A stretch of DNA of 64,000 bases from positions 189,357 to 253,356 of the forward strand of contig NZ_BMHT01000005.1 in assembly GCF_014641455.1 (NCBI RefSeq), read 5' to 3'. Below the pieces are notes generated by a model, which was given only the letters and a program-made list of their open reading frames with translations, was not told where the DNA came from and did not search any database. This DNA is from Hymenobacter cavernae (lineage in GTDB: Bacteria; Bacteroidota; Bacteroidia; Cytophagales; Hymenobacteraceae). A program made the translations under genes and the position numbers. Shown one piece after another: positions 43,679 to 52,335 of this stretch (position 1 is its first letter; the number at the start of each line of letters is the position of its first letter).

Positions 43679-44158
43679 CTAGGCAGAAGTCTTCTCAGGG
43701 TGGAGAGGCTTGAGGGTAAAATCTTCAAACAGCGTCTTGCCTTCAATCATGCTGTTGATCTGGCCAACAACCTTAAAGAACACGTCGAGCTGACTTTGGG
43801 AGACTTTCTCCCGAATCTTCTGGTTGAAGTGTCGTACCGTCTGGCGCGAGATTTCCTTTTTCTGCAAACCTTCGGCCGTCAGGAAAATGCGCACCGAGCG
43901 CTTGTCCTGCTGGTCGGCTTGTTTGTAGATCAGGCCTTTCTCTTCCATGCTGCGCAAAATGCGCGTCAGGCTGCGCGTTTCCAGCCCAAGCAGGGGCGCA
44001 ATCTTGGTAGCCGGCGTGCCGTTTTCCTGATCGATATTCAGCAGCACAAAGCCGATGCTGGTGGTAATATCGTACTTGGCAGCCTGCGCATTATACATGC
44101 GCGAAATGGCGTGCCAGGCAACTTTAATATTATAATCGACGGTTTCTTCCGGTTTCAT
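43679..44158 (-). CDS. MarR-family transcriptional regulator of the fatty-acid cluster
   Basis: This 159-residue winged-helix regulator has the core NIDQENGTPATKIAPLLGLE, TRSLTRILRSMEEKGLIYKQ and the wing ADQQDKRSVRIFLTAEGLQK. It is the first gene of the run MarR, FadN-type fusion, thiolase, acyl-CoA dehydrogenase, 61 nt before the fusion gene. A perfect inverted repeat (44196-44211) lies just upstream, suggesting that it represses its own operon and is released by an acyl-CoA or fatty acid. The ligand is an inference. Confidence 0.9.
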   Translation of the reverse strand: MKPEETVDYNIKVAWHAISRMYNAQAAKYDITTSIGFVLLNIDQENGTPATKIAPLLGLETRSLTRILRSMEEKGLIYKQADQQDKRSVRIFLTAEGLQKKEISRQTVRHFNQKIREKVSQSQLDVFFKVVGQINSMIEGKTLFEDFTLKPLHPEKTSA

Positions 44159-44195
44159 AAGCGGGGCGAAGTCCGGTAAATCTACAAAGAAATAT

Positions 44196-44211
44196 AGTAT
44201 GCAAGCATACT
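44196..44211. promoter_or_regulatory. Probable MarR operator AGTATGC-AA-GCATACT
   Basis: This perfect 7+7 inverted repeat with a 2-nt spacer lies 38 nt upstream of the MarR ATG, where the promoter should be. MarR proteins bind palindromes of this size. I did not find a second copy upstream of fadD or the other fad genes. Confidence 0.6.
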
Positions 44212-44226
44212 AGTTTAAAAGAAAAA

Positions 44227-44271
44227 AGTTGGGGCCAAAGACAGCTTCTAGACTTTTCTCTGACCCCAACT
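44227..44271 (-). terminator. Terminator of the fatty-acyl-CoA ligase gene
   Basis: The stem AGTTGGGG / CCCCAACT is followed on the minus strand by a T-run (44222-44227). It separates fadD from the MarR-led operon. Confidence 0.75.
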
Positions 44272-44368
44272 AATGAAACCTAGCTTCCCGCACGATGTAG
44301 CGGTTTACGTAGCCCGGTCTGCTCCTACCTAGGTCCGGACTACTAAACTCATGCAACTCAAATCCGCT

Positions 44369-46147
44369 TTAATGGTGCACGCCCTGGTGATATAAGGTCT
44401 CGATCAGCTCCTTATTATTCTCCGTTATTATTTTGCGCTTCAGCTTCATCGTGGGCGTCATTTCGCCGCTTTCCACGGTCCAGTGGTGAGGCAGCAGCAC
44501 AATTTTCTTGATCTGCTCCCAGTGCGCGAAGTTCTGGTTGTACTTCTTCACCAGGTCTTCGTAGAGCTTCACCACTTTTTCGTTTTTCACCAGCTCTTCT
44601 GCCACGCCGCTGCACTCCACGTTGTTGCGCTTGCACCAGCCGCGCAGGTCGTCGAAAGAAGGAATGACCAAGGCGGCCGGAAACTTCTGATCGGCGCCCA
44701 CCACCATCACCTGCTCCACCAACGGCGACTCTTTCAGCTTACCCTCAATGACTTGCGGGGCAATGTACTTACCACCCGAAGTCTTGAACATCTCCTTCTT
44801 GCGGTCGGTGATCTTGAGGAAACGTCCGTTTACAAACTCACCGATGTCGCCGGTGTGGAACCAGCCGTCGGCGTCGATGGCTTCGGCCGTGAGGTCGGGG
44901 CGGTTGTAGTAGCCTTTCATCACGGAAGCCGAGCGGGTCAGGATTTCGCCATCGGGCGCGATTTTCACCTCCATGTTGTCGATCAGCGGCCCTACGGTAC
45001 CGATCATGTTATTTTCGGGCTCGGCGCCGCCAACGGCAATAACAGGGGAAGTTTCGGTCAGACCGTAGCCTTCCATCACCCGAATGCCGGCCGCCCAGAA
45101 CACCCGCGCCAACCTAGGTTGCAAGGCCCCGCCCCCCGACACAATGCAGCGCAGTTCGCCGCCCAGTGCTTCGCGCCACTTATTGAAGATGAGCTTATTA
45201 GCTAAAGCCAGTTGCGTGTTATAGAAGAAGCCCTGATTTTGCTGCGTATCGTATTTCAAACCTAGGTTCAGAGCCCAGAAAAACAAGTTTTTCTTCACGC
45301 CTTCCAGCTCGTGGCCTTTCGCCACAATCTTATCATACACTTTTTCCAGCAGGCGCGGCACCGTGGTGAAGATCTGGGGCTTTACTTCGCGCAGATTTTC
45401 GGCAATGCTTTCCATGCTCTCGGCGTAGTAAATGCTGACACCGTTGATCATGTAGATGTAGGTCACCATGCGCTCAAAAATGTGGCAGAGCGGCAAAAAG
45501 CTCAGGGCCTTATCGGTGCTCGTGACGGGCACATAGCGCTGAGAGTTACGGCAGTTGCTCAGAATGTTATCGTGCGTGAGCATCACGCCTTTCGGGCTGC
45601 CCGTGGTGCCGCTCGTGTAGATAATCGTGAGCAGATCATCGGGCTGCACGGCGGCACGCAGCGGCTCCAGCGTTTGCGCGTCGGCCTGCTTACCTAGGTT
45701 TAGCAGCTCGCTGAAATGCCGGGCATTTGCCAGCTTGTCGAAGGTGAAGATGTGCTCTACCTCCTGCAGTTCGGCCGTGGCTTCCTGCACTTTATCGTAC
45801 AGTTTTTGATCGGCGACGAACACGACCTTCACCCCGGCATCGCGGAAGATGTATTTATAATCTTCTACCGTAATGCTCGGGTACATGGGCACACTCACGG
45901 CGCCAATCTGCGAAATGCCGAAATCGGCCAGCATCCACTCCGGGCGGTTCATCGAGATGATGGCAACTTTATCATCTTTCTGCACACCCAGCTGGAGCAG
46001 CCCCAGGCTCAGCTGATTAGCCAAGTCGCTGGCCTGCTGGGTGCTTGTGGGCTGCCATTCGTTGTTCAGCTTCGCCGTAAGGCAATCCGACTTCGGGAAC
46101 TTGGCAAGCTGATTCGGGAGAATATCAAATGCGCGGCGAACTTCCAT
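44369..46147 (-). CDS. fadD: Long-chain fatty-acid-CoA ligase
   Basis: This 592-residue AMP-forming ligase activates fatty acids. Motifs in order are TIIYTSGTTGSPKGVMLTHD (about residue 180), GYGLTETSPVIAVGG, GWFHTGDIGEF and ITDRKKEMFKTSGGKYIAPQ (C-terminal domain). It supplies acyl-CoA to the degradation operon directly downstream, but has its own terminator, so it is probably a separate unit. Length is typical of the bubblegum/FAA1-like bacterial group. Confidence 0.94.
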   Translation of the reverse strand: MEVRRAFDILPNQLAKFPKSDCLTAKLNNEWQPTSTQQASDLANQLSLGLLQLGVQKDDKVAIISMNRPEWMLADFGISQIGAVSVPMYPSITVEDYKYIFRDAGVKVVFVADQKLYDKVQEATAELQEVEHIFTFDKLANARHFSELLNLGKQADAQTLEPLRAAVQPDDLLTIIYTSGTTGSPKGVMLTHDNILSNCRNSQRYVPVTSTDKALSFLPLCHIFERMVTYIYMINGVSIYYAESMESIAENLREVKPQIFTTVPRLLEKVYDKIVAKGHELEGVKKNLFFWALNLGLKYDTQQNQGFFYNTQLALANKLIFNKWREALGGELRCIVSGGGALQPRLARVFWAAGIRVMEGYGLTETSPVIAVGGAEPENNMIGTVGPLIDNMEVKIAPDGEILTRSASVMKGYYNRPDLTAEAIDADGWFHTGDIGEFVNGRFLKITDRKKEMFKTSGGKYIAPQVIEGKLKESPLVEQVMVVGADQKFPAALVIPSFDDLRGWCKRNNVECSGVAEELVKNEKVVKLYEDLVKKYNQNFAHWEQIKKIVLLPHHWTVESGEMTPTMKLKRKIITENNKELIETLYHQGVHH

Positions 46148-46299
46148 AAAAAGGGCAAATGGGTGGAATTGTAGCTTAAATTAATAGATTTTTTACTGGA
46201 AAGAGCACTATTGAAGCGCAGCTATTACGCTGGTGCTATCAGGCGCGCAGGCGCTGCCAGCTTTTGCGTAGCTTTGCTGACCTGTTTTGCTCGCGCCCG

Positions 46300-47448
46300 A
46301 TGAATCTGGCTCTCTTTTTCGATCCGCTCCGTGAGGAGCTAATAACCTCTGGCTCTACGCTTTCCACGTTGGCCATTTGTGCGTCGCCATTTGTGGATAA
46401 TTTCCCGGACTGGCGCAATGCCGACCTGGCTATCATTGGCTTGGATGAATGGCGCGGCAGCGCGGCCAGCTCGCCTGCCACGCACGGCGCCGATGAAGTG
46501 CGCCGCCGCTTCTACCAGCTGCAGAAAGGCACTGGCTCGGTCCGCCTCGTCGACCTAGGTAACCTGCGCCCCGGCCTGACGCTGGAAGACACCTACCTGC
46601 GGCTGCGCGAAATCGTGGCAATGCTGCTGGAACACAATACGGTACCGATTCTGCTGGGCGGCAGCCCTGACCTAGATTATGGTCAATTCTTGGCCTACGA
46701 GACGTTGGAGCGCCCGGTCAGCTTTGCCGCCATCGATTCGCGCGTGGATATGGCCGAGCACGACTCGGCGCCGCCGGAAGAAGCGCATTTGCGGCGCATA
46801 CTCATGTACGAGCCCAATTTCCTGTTCAACTTCGTTCAGCTCGCTTATCAGCAATATTTGGTGGCGCCCGAAGTGCTAGTAGCGCTGGAAAAGCTGCACT
46901 TCGAGAAACTGCGTCTGGGCGATATTCACGCTGATGTACGCCAGGCCGAGCTGCTGCTGCGCCAAGCCGATTTTGTGAGCTTCGATGTAGCCGCCATTCG
47001 CTGGCCGAGCGCCCCGGCTTACGAGCCCGTCAACCCCTTTGGCCTGACCGGCGAGGAAGCCGCGCAGCTCGCCTGGTACGCCGGCCACAGCGACCACCTG
47101 AGCAGCTTCGGTCTCTACGGCTACCGCCCCGACCACGACACGCACGGCCTGGCAGCTTCTACCCTCGCCACCATGCTCTGGTATTTCATCGAAGGCTATT
47201 ACCACCGCAGCGGCAAAACTGATTTTCAGAGCCATAACTTCACGCGCTACCTCGTCAGCTTCGCCGACACGCCCGAAAGCGTTGTGTTTTACAAGGCTAA
47301 CTACGGTGAAAAGTGGTGGGTGGAAGTGGAAAGCATGGGCAACAGCACGCTCAAACGCATCGTGCCCTGCACCTACGAGGAGTACCTGCACGCCATCCAC
47401 GGCACCCTTCCCGACCGTTGGTATGTCACGCAGGCTTTACTAGGCTAG
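46300..47448 (+). CDS. Arginase/formimidoylglutamase-family protein with degenerate metal site
   Basis: This 382-residue protein has a ureohydrolase fold, but the usual manganese ligands are missing. The GGxHs motif reads LLGGSPDLDYGQ, the DAHxD motif reads AIDSRVDMAEHD, and the SxDxD motif reads VSFDVAAIRWP. It is therefore unlikely to hydrolyse guanidino compounds in the usual way. Bacteroidetes carry such relatives, often annotated formimidoylglutamase. The ATG at 46300 gives MNLALFFDPLREEL; the longer reading adds 12 unconvincing residues. It is divergent from fadD. Confidence 0.78.
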   Translation: MNLALFFDPLREELITSGSTLSTLAICASPFVDNFPDWRNADLAIIGLDEWRGSAASSPATHGADEVRRRFYQLQKGTGSVRLVDLGNLRPGLTLEDTYLRLREIVAMLLEHNTVPILLGGSPDLDYGQFLAYETLERPVSFAAIDSRVDMAEHDSAPPEEAHLRRILMYEPNFLFNFVQLAYQQYLVAPEVLVALEKLHFEKLRLGDIHADVRQAELLLRQADFVSFDVAAIRWPSAPAYEPVNPFGLTGEEAAQLAWYAGHSDHLSSFGLYGYRPDHDTHGLAASTLATMLWYFIEGYYHRSGKTDFQSHNFTRYLVSFADTPESVVFYKANYGEKWWVEVESMGNSTLKRIVPCTYEEYLHAIHGTLPDRWYVTQALLG

Positions 47449-47454
47449 GGTCAT

Positions 47455-47595
47455 TTGGCATTTAACATTTACCATTTAACAGTTAGTATCTGTCGGGTGC
47501 TGGCTTTGCCTGTATTGCTTCCGCTTCTTTTTCATACTCTAATTTCCAAGGCGTCCTTCATTAGCTGCACTCAAGCTTGGTAAATGGTAAATGAA
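47455..47595. repeat. Tandem-unit repeat (CATTTAACATTTACC class) with inverted second arm
   Basis: The left arm (47452-47487) contains TTTAACATTTACCATTTAAC. The right arm (47578-47595) is TGGTAAATGGTAAATGAA, complementary to it. The element fills the gap between the arginase-like gene stop and the cytochrome b5-like gene start. Confidence 0.75.
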
Positions 47596-47850
47596 ATGTT
47601 GCCTGAATACACGCGGGCGCAGCTGGCGCTACGAAATGGGCAGGATCGGGATGAAATCTGGGTGGCGTACCTAGGTTTGGTATATGACGTGAGCCGCTCC
47701 CGGCTCTGGCGGCGCGGTAATCATTATGAGCACTGGGCCGGTCAGGATCTTACCAAAGAATTGCAGCACGATGCGCCGCATACCGAGCATGTATTTGATA
47801 ATTTTCCGGTTATTGGTCGGCTGAAAGATCCTTTGCTGTCTGGTTGTTGA
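47596..47850 (+). CDS. Cytochrome b5-like heme-binding domain protein
   Basis: This 84-residue single-domain protein begins LPEYTRAQLALRNGQDRDEI and continues WVAYLGLVYDVSRSRLWRRG, the beginning of the cytochrome b5 fold. The heme-binding half reads GNHYEHWAGQDLTKELQHDA with further His residues (HTEHVFDNFPVIGRL). The HPGG of classical b5 is replaced by GNHYEHW, as in predicted heme/steroid-binding proteins. ATG at 47596 is chosen; an ATG four codons earlier (47584) lies inside the repeat. Role unknown, perhaps electron transfer. Confidence 0.78.
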   Translation: MLPEYTRAQLALRNGQDRDEIWVAYLGLVYDVSRSRLWRRGNHYEHWAGQDLTKELQHDAPHTEHVFDNFPVIGRLKDPLLSGC

Positions 47851-47862
47851 AGCACAGGCAGG

Positions 47863-47900
47863 TTTCACAACTCACCATTTCACCACTTCACCACCTCTCC
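47863..47900. repeat. Single tandem-repeat arm (CACCATTT/CACCACTT units)
   Basis: A CTCACCATTTCACCACTTCA run ends one base before the murQ start codon. No opposite arm is seen; it may be a half-element of the CTCACCA class. Confidence 0.6.
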
Positions 47901-47901
47901 G

Positions 47902-48708
47902 TTGAGCACCACCGAAAGTCCTTCCCTCTTCAACAACCTCGAAACGCTTTCCACCCGCGAGCTGCTCACGGGCATCAACAGCGTCGACCAGACGGTGCCG
48001 CTGGCAGTAGCCAAAGCGCTGCCACAGATCGAAGCGCTGGTAGAAGCTACCGTGGCCCGGCTCCGCGACGGTGGCCGCTTGTTCTATATCGGGGCGGGCA
48101 CCAGCGGGAGGCTAGGTATTCTGGATGCCTCGGAGTGCCCGCCCACCTTTGGCGTGCCGCAGGGCTTGGTGATTGGTCTCATTGCCGGCGGCGACACCGC
48201 TATTCGCAAAGCCGTCGAGAATGCCGAAGACGACACCGAGCAGGCGTGGCGCGATTTGCAGGCGTATGATATCAGCGAGAAGGATATTCTGGTCGGAATT
48301 GCCGCATCGGGGCGCACGCCATACGTAATCGGCGGCTTGCAACAAGCTCGGCAACAAGGCATTGCTACCGGCTGCATTGTGTGCAACGCGGGTTCAGCCG
48401 TAGCCGCCGCCGCCGAGTTTCCGGTGGAAGTCGTGACAGGGCCGGAGTTCCTGACGGGCAGTACGCGCATGAAAGCTGGCACCGCCCAGAAGCTCGTGCT
48501 CAACATGCTCACCACCGCCACCATGATTAGGCTAGGTCGGGTGAAAGGCAACAAGATGGTGGATATGCAGCTCTCCAACCACAAGCTCGTCGACCGCGGC
48601 GAGCGGATGCTGATGGATGAGCTAGGTATTGCGCAACCCGAAGCAGCGGCATTATTGAAGCAGCACGGCTCAGTGCGAGCGGCTTTGGAAGCCCGACAGA
48701 ACTCGTAA
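47902..48708 (+). CDS. murQ: N-acetylmuramic acid 6-phosphate etherase
   Basis: This 268-residue SIS-domain enzyme cleaves the lactyl ether of MurNAc-6-P during cell-wall recycling. ESPSLFNNLETLSTRELL is the usual start, GRLFYIGAGTSGRLGILDAS the sugar-phosphate site, ECPPTFGV the motif with the catalytic Glu, and GPEFLTGSTRMKAGTAQKL the second active-site segment. The start is TTG at 47902, directly after a CTCACC-type repeat; no in-frame ATG is near. The family usually ends near 300 residues, so the C-terminus is slightly short. Confidence 0.93.
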   Translation: MSTTESPSLFNNLETLSTRELLTGINSVDQTVPLAVAKALPQIEALVEATVARLRDGGRLFYIGAGTSGRLGILDASECPPTFGVPQGLVIGLIAGGDTAIRKAVENAEDDTEQAWRDLQAYDISEKDILVGIAASGRTPYVIGGLQQARQQGIATGCIVCNAGSAVAAAAEFPVEVVTGPEFLTGSTRMKAGTAQKLVLNMLTTATMIRLGRVKGNKMVDMQLSNHKLVDRGERMLMDELGIAQPEAAALLKQHGSVRAALEARQNS

Positions 48709-48793
48709 AACAGCAGTACTTTTTTGAAGCTAGGTGGAACAGAACGCCGCATGGTGCGTTTTTACCAATACAACCAACAGCCTTCTTCTCGTG

Positions 48794-49357
48794 CATACCA
48801 TCGAGCCGCACTATAACTGGATTGAGCAGTATTCTGCTTCAGAAGATCCCCGCTCGCCCCTCTTCGAAGCCGAAAACAGCCTCGATACGTTTACCAATAC
48901 CATCTACGGCTACTACATTCACCCTCAGTGGGATAGTCTGGAGTCGGATACGCTGTTCCTGAAAATTCTCTTTGTCGACTACGACCTAGGTCTTGGCGTT
49001 ATCGAGTTTATCGGCGAGTGGAACGACGCCATCGAAAACGACATCATGCAACTCAAGCGCAACATCATCGATCTGATGACGCACGAGGGCATCCGTAAGT
49101 TTATCCTGATCGGTGAAAACGTGTTCAACTTCCACGGCTCCGACGACAGCTACTACGAAGAGTGGTTTGAAGACGTGGAAGATGGCTGGATTGCGGGCGT
49201 GAACTTTCAGGAGCACGTTATCCGCGAAATGCACCAGTACAATGTGGATAATTACATCAACTTCGGCGGCCAGCTCAATGAGCTGCCTTGGCGCACGTAC
49301 GCGCCCCGCAAGCTGTTCGACGTGGTAGACGGCTTGATTCAGCGGCGCCTAGGCTAG
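48794..49357 (+). CDS. Conserved protein of unknown function
   Basis: This protein has about 187 residues and is acidic and soluble. Distinctive segments are TIEPHYNWIEQYSASEDPRS, FTNTIYGYYIHPQWDSLES, LGVIEFIGEWNDAIENDI and GENVFNFHGSDDSYYEEWFE. It resembles a family I have seen in other Cytophagales without an assigned function. GTG at 48794 (MHTIEPHYNW) is preferred to a GTG at 48734 that adds a low-quality leader. It ends at a GTCATTC-family hairpin, convergent with a small lipoprotein gene. Confidence 0.65.
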   Translation, partial: HTIEPHYNWIEQYSASEDPRSPLFEAENSLDTFTNTIYGYYIHPQWDSLESDTLFLKILFVDYDLGLGVIEFIGEWNDAIENDIMQLKRNIIDLMTHEGIRKFILIGENVFNFHGSDDSYYEEWFEDVEDGWIAGVNFQEHVIREMHQYNVDNYINFGGQLNELPWRTYAPRKLFDVVDGLIQRRLG

Positions 49358-49359
49358 CT

Positions 49360-49436
49360 GTCATTCCGAGTGAAGCGAGGAATCTGGTAACGAACCTAGG
49401 TAGATAACTCAGATTCCTCGCTTCACTCGGAATGAC
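49360..49436. repeat. GTCATTC-family hairpin between convergent genes
   Basis: The arms 49360-49385 and 49411-49436 are perfect 26-nt reverse complements (GTCATTCCGAGTGAAGCGAG and onward). The loop carries AACCTAGGTAGATAACT, nearly identical to the loop of the element at 59446-59520 although the stem sequences differ. Confidence 0.93.
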
Positions 49437-49440
49437 AAAC

Positions 49441-49475
49441 AAAAAGGGCTGCTCCGGTTAGGAGCAGCCCTTTTT
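49441..49475. terminator. Bidirectional terminator
   Basis: The hairpin AAAAAGGGCTGCTCC / GGAGCAGCCCTTTTT lies between the genes ending at 49357 and 49497. Confidence 0.88.
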
Positions 49476-49496
49476 GTTTGCGCTTAGCGCGAAAGC

Positions 49497-49718
49497 TTAC
49501 TTGGTAGCAGTCGTATCAGCACCTTCTTCCATTTGGTCAGCAGCATTCGCCGTTGAGTCACGCACTTCGTCTGCCTTCTCTTCCATAGCGTCAGCTTTGG
49601 CTTCGCCAGAAGCTTCTACGTTTTCAGCAGCTTGCTCAGTAGCTTCTTCTTTTTTGCTTTCGCAAGAAGCGAGCGAGAACGAAGCGGCAGCCAGGGCGAG
49701 GAACAGTACTTTTTTCAT
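49497..49718 (-). CDS. Small Ala/Glu-rich lipoprotein
   Basis: This 73-residue protein has a lipoprotein signal (MKKVLFLALAAASFSLASC, Cys at residue 19). The rest is a charged low-complexity region rich in Glu, Ala and Lys (KKEEATEQAAENVEASGEAK), probably helical or coiled-coil and exposed on the periplasmic or outer face. No family was recognised; similar small lipoproteins are common in the phylum. The ATG at 49716-49718 is the natural start. Confidence 0.7.
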   Translation of the reverse strand: MKKVLFLALAAASFSLASCESKKEEATEQAAENVEASGEAKADAMEEKADEVRDSTANAADQMEEGADTTATK

Positions 49719-49850
49719 GGGTAAGGGCTTTTGAGAGGGTTGAATTTCTAATCCGACAGATTCGCCAGCAGCGAAATCTGAGGCTTTATACACTCAACCG
49801 TAGAAGGTAACCCTAGCCCAAGAAAATATTTTGAGACTTGTTTCTTTCTA

Positions 49851-49907
49851 AAAAATTATGGCTGGCTTATACCCTAGGTTTATTTCGGGCCGAGCCAGCC
49901 ATAATTT
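49851..49907 (-). terminator. der terminator with CCCTAGG in the loop
   Basis: The perfect 15-bp stem AAATTATGGCTGGCT / AGCCAGCCATAATTT with a 25-nt loop containing CCCTAGG lies 26 nt beyond the der stop. A minus-strand T-run follows. Confidence 0.8.
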
Positions 49908-49932
49908 GCTTTAACTTCCTAATAATCAAGCC

Positions 49933-51255
49933 TTATTTCTTCCGGAAGATGATACCGATCGGCACGCCCGTGAAGTCAAAATTCTCGCGCAGGCGGTTTT
50001 CCAGGAAGCGCGTGTAGCTTTCCTTCACGTACTGCGGCAGGTTGCAGAAGAAAGCAAAAACCGGATTGTGCGTCGGCAATTGCGTGGCGTATTTGATGCG
50101 CACCAGCTTGCCCTTGGTGGCGGGCGGCGGGTACTTCTCGATTTCGGCCAGCATCACTTCGTTCAGCTGCGAAGTCGGTACCTTCTTCATCTTGTTGTGG
50201 TACACTTCGATGGCCGTTTCGATGGCCTTGTGCACGCGCTGCTTGTTCAGCACCGAGATGAATACGATGGGCGGGTAGCTGATCGGCGCAATCTTCTCCC
50301 GGATTTTCTCTTCGAACTCCTTGGCCGTGTTGGTCTGCTTGTCCTCGATCAGGTCCCACTTGTTCACCAGAATCACGATGCCCTTGCGGTTTTTGTCGGC
50401 CAGGCTGATGATGTTCACGTCCTGGGCCTCAATGCCGCGGGTCGCATCCAGCATCACCACGCACACATCCGATTCTTCCATGGCCCGGATGGCCCGGAGC
50501 ACAGAGTAAAACTCAATGTCTTCGTTGACCTTGCTTTTGCGGCGCAGTCCGGCCGTATCCACCAGGATAAATTCGTTGCCAAACGCGTTGTAGCGCGCCT
50601 GAATCGAGTCGCGGGTGGTGCCGGCGATATCCGTTACGATGCTGCGGTCGGTGCCGAGCAGCAGGTTCACGAACGACGATTTACCCGCGTTCGGACGGCC
50701 CACCACGGCAATTTTCGGTACACCAGCATCGGGTTCTTCTACGCCTTCTTCCTCAAAGTGACTCACTACGGCATCCAGCAGGTCGCCGGTGCCGGAGCCG
50801 CTTTGGCTGCTGATGCTGAAAATATCGCCTTCGCCCAAACCTAGGGCGTAGAACTCGCCGGCCGCGTGGACGCGGGCGTTGGTGTCGGCTTTGTTGGCTA
50901 CCAGGTAGATAGGCTTCTGGCCTTCGTAGCGGCGCAGCACGTTGGCAAACTCCTCATCAAGCGGGTGCAAGCCAGCGTCTACGTCGACCATGAACAGGAC
51001 CACATCGGCTTCCTCAATAGCTAGCTTTACCTGCTTGTTGATTTCGCCTTCAAAGATATCTTCGGAATTGTGCACGTAGCCACCCGTGTCAATCACGGTG
51101 TAGTACTTGCCCGTCCAGTCGCCGTAGCCGTAGTGCCGGTCGCGGGTGACGCCGCTCTGGTTGTCCATAATGGCCTTGCGCTGGCCAACTAAGCGGTTAA
51201 AAAGGGTGGATTTGCCCACGTTGGGGCGGCCCACAATTGCAATCGTATTGCTCAT
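49933..51255 (-). CDS. der: Ribosome assembly GTPase Der (EngA)
   Basis: This 440-residue protein has two GTPase domains: [16 protein letters not shown] with DTGGYV, NKAD, and [16 protein letters not shown] with [14 protein letters not shown]-terminal KH-like domain follows. Der acts in maturation of the large ribosomal subunit. ATG at 51253-51255 (MSNTIAIVG) is chosen over a longer reading. It lies directly downstream of era on the same strand; the spacer is an inverted CTCACCA-class repeat. Confidence 0.96.
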   Translation of the reverse strand: MSNTIAIVGRPNVGKSTLFNRLVGQRKAIMDNQSGVTRDRHYGYGDWTGKYYTVIDTGGYVHNSEDIFEGEINKQVKLAIEEADVVLFMVDVDAGLHPLDEEFANVLRRYEGQKPIYLVANKADTNARVHAAGEFYALGLGEGDIFSISSQSGSGTGDLLDAVVSHFEEEGVEEPDAGVPKIAVVGRPNAGKSSFVNLLLGTDRSIVTDIAGTTRDSIQARYNAFGNEFILVDTAGLRRKSKVNEDIEFYSVLRAIRAMEESDVCVVMLDATRGIEAQDVNIISLADKNRKGIVILVNKWDLIEDKQTNTAKEFEEKIREKIAPISYPPIVFISVLNKQRVHKAIETAIEVYHNKMKKVPTSQLNEVMLAEIEKYPPPATKGKLVRIKYATQLPTHNPVFAFFCNLPQYVKESYTRFLENRLRENFDFTGVPIGIIFRKK

Positions 51256-51326
51256 GATGTCGACTCCAGCCGCCGGCCCGACCATGTTCGGCAGTGCCCG
51301 GAGTAGTTAAGTGAAGATGAGGTCGG

Positions 51327-51438
51327 AAAATGGTGAAATAGTGAGGTGGTGAAATAGTGATGCCGTGGACTCTGTCGAATAGCGTGTTTGCGCAAATTGA
51401 ACAGCAAACTCACCATTTCACCACCTCACTATCTCACC
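51327..51438. repeat. Inverted tandem repeat (CTCACCA class) between era and der
   Basis: The left arm (51327-51360: TGGTGAAATAGTGAGGTGGT core) and right arm (51409-51438) are complementary over about 30 nt with few mismatches. A 48-nt core separates them. The right arm ends 3 nt beyond the era stop at 51442. Confidence 0.88.
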
Positions 51439-51441
51439 TTA

Positions 51442-52335
51442 TTACTGATACCCAAAACGGTTCAATGCTTTCGGGTCGGTGCGCCAGTTTTCGTTGACTT
51501 TGACGTGGATTTCGAGGAAGACTTTTTTCAGGAAGAACTTCTCCATCTCCTCGCGCGACCAGGTGCCTACTTTCTTCAGCGCCTCGCCTTTCTGCCCGAT
51601 GATGATGCCTTTCTGGCTGCTGCGCTCCACGTAGATGATGGCGCGCATCCGGATGATGTCTTCCTCTTCCTTGAACTCTTCAACGGACACCTCGCAGCTG
51701 TACGGAACCTCTTTTTTGTACAGCTTGAAGATCTTCTCGCGAATCATTTCCGCAGCAAAAAAACGCTCCGGCTTGTCCGTTAGTTCATCTTTCGGATAAT
51801 AGGGCGGATGCACCGGCAGACGCTCCAGCACCATTTGCAGCACCTGCTCAGTATTAAACTTTTCGAGGGCCGAAATGGGCAGCACTTCGGCGGCGTTGGG
51901 CAAATGATGCTTCCAGTAAGCTAGCTTTTCTTCTACCTCCGCCTGCTCGGCCTGATCCACTTTGTTGACCAGCAGAATAATCGGCACATCCGTTTTGCGC
52001 AGGCGCTCCACGATGGGCTCCTCGTCGTGCTTTTCGTAGATATCCGTCACGAACAGAATCACGTCGGCATCTTCCAAGGACGAATACACGAAGCTCATCA
52101 TGGCGTTGTGCAGCTCGTATTTGGGCTGAATAATGCCGGGCGTGTCGGAGTACACGAGCTGGAAATCATCGCCGTTGAGGATGCCCAGGATGCGGTGGCG
52201 CGTAGTCTGAGCCTTGCTGGTGACGATGCTGAGCCGCTCGCCCACCAGCGCATTCATCAGCGTCGACTTGCCCACGTTGGGTTTGCCGATAATGCTCACA
52301 AAGCCAGCGCGGTGCGGATTAGGTTCGGGATTCAC
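51442..52335 (-). CDS. era: GTPase Era
   Basis: This 297-residue ribosome-associated GTPase is needed for 16S rRNA maturation. The G domain shows [22 protein letters not shown] and NKVDQAE. The KH domain contains IIIGQKGEALKKVGTWSREE. The start is GTG at 52333-52335, 13 codons before FVSIIGKPNVGK; no better ATG exists upstream. It is upstream of der, giving two ribosome-biogenesis GTPases in a row. Confidence 0.95.
   Translation of the reverse strand: MNPEPNPHRAGFVSIIGKPNVGKSTLMNALVGERLSIVTSKAQTTRHRILGILNGDDFQLVYSDTPGIIQPKYELHNAMMSFVYSSLEDADVILFVTDIYEKHDEEPIVERLRKTDVPIILLVNKVDQAEQAEVEEKLAYWKHHLPNAAEVLPISALEKFNTEQVLQMVLERLPVHPPYYPKDELTDKPERFFAAEMIREKIFKLYKKEVPYSCEVSVEEFKEEEDIIRMRAIIYVERSSQKGIIIGQKGEALKKVGTWSREEMEKFFLKKVFLEIHVKVNENWRTDPKALNRFGYQ

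Noticed and set aside
47584..47595. Upstream ATG of the cytochrome b5-like gene
   Set aside because: It sits inside the GGTAAATG repeat arm; the ATG four codons later follows the repeat.
50068..50844. 258-codon plus-strand ORF
   Set aside because: It is the antisense shadow of der, which is fully conserved.
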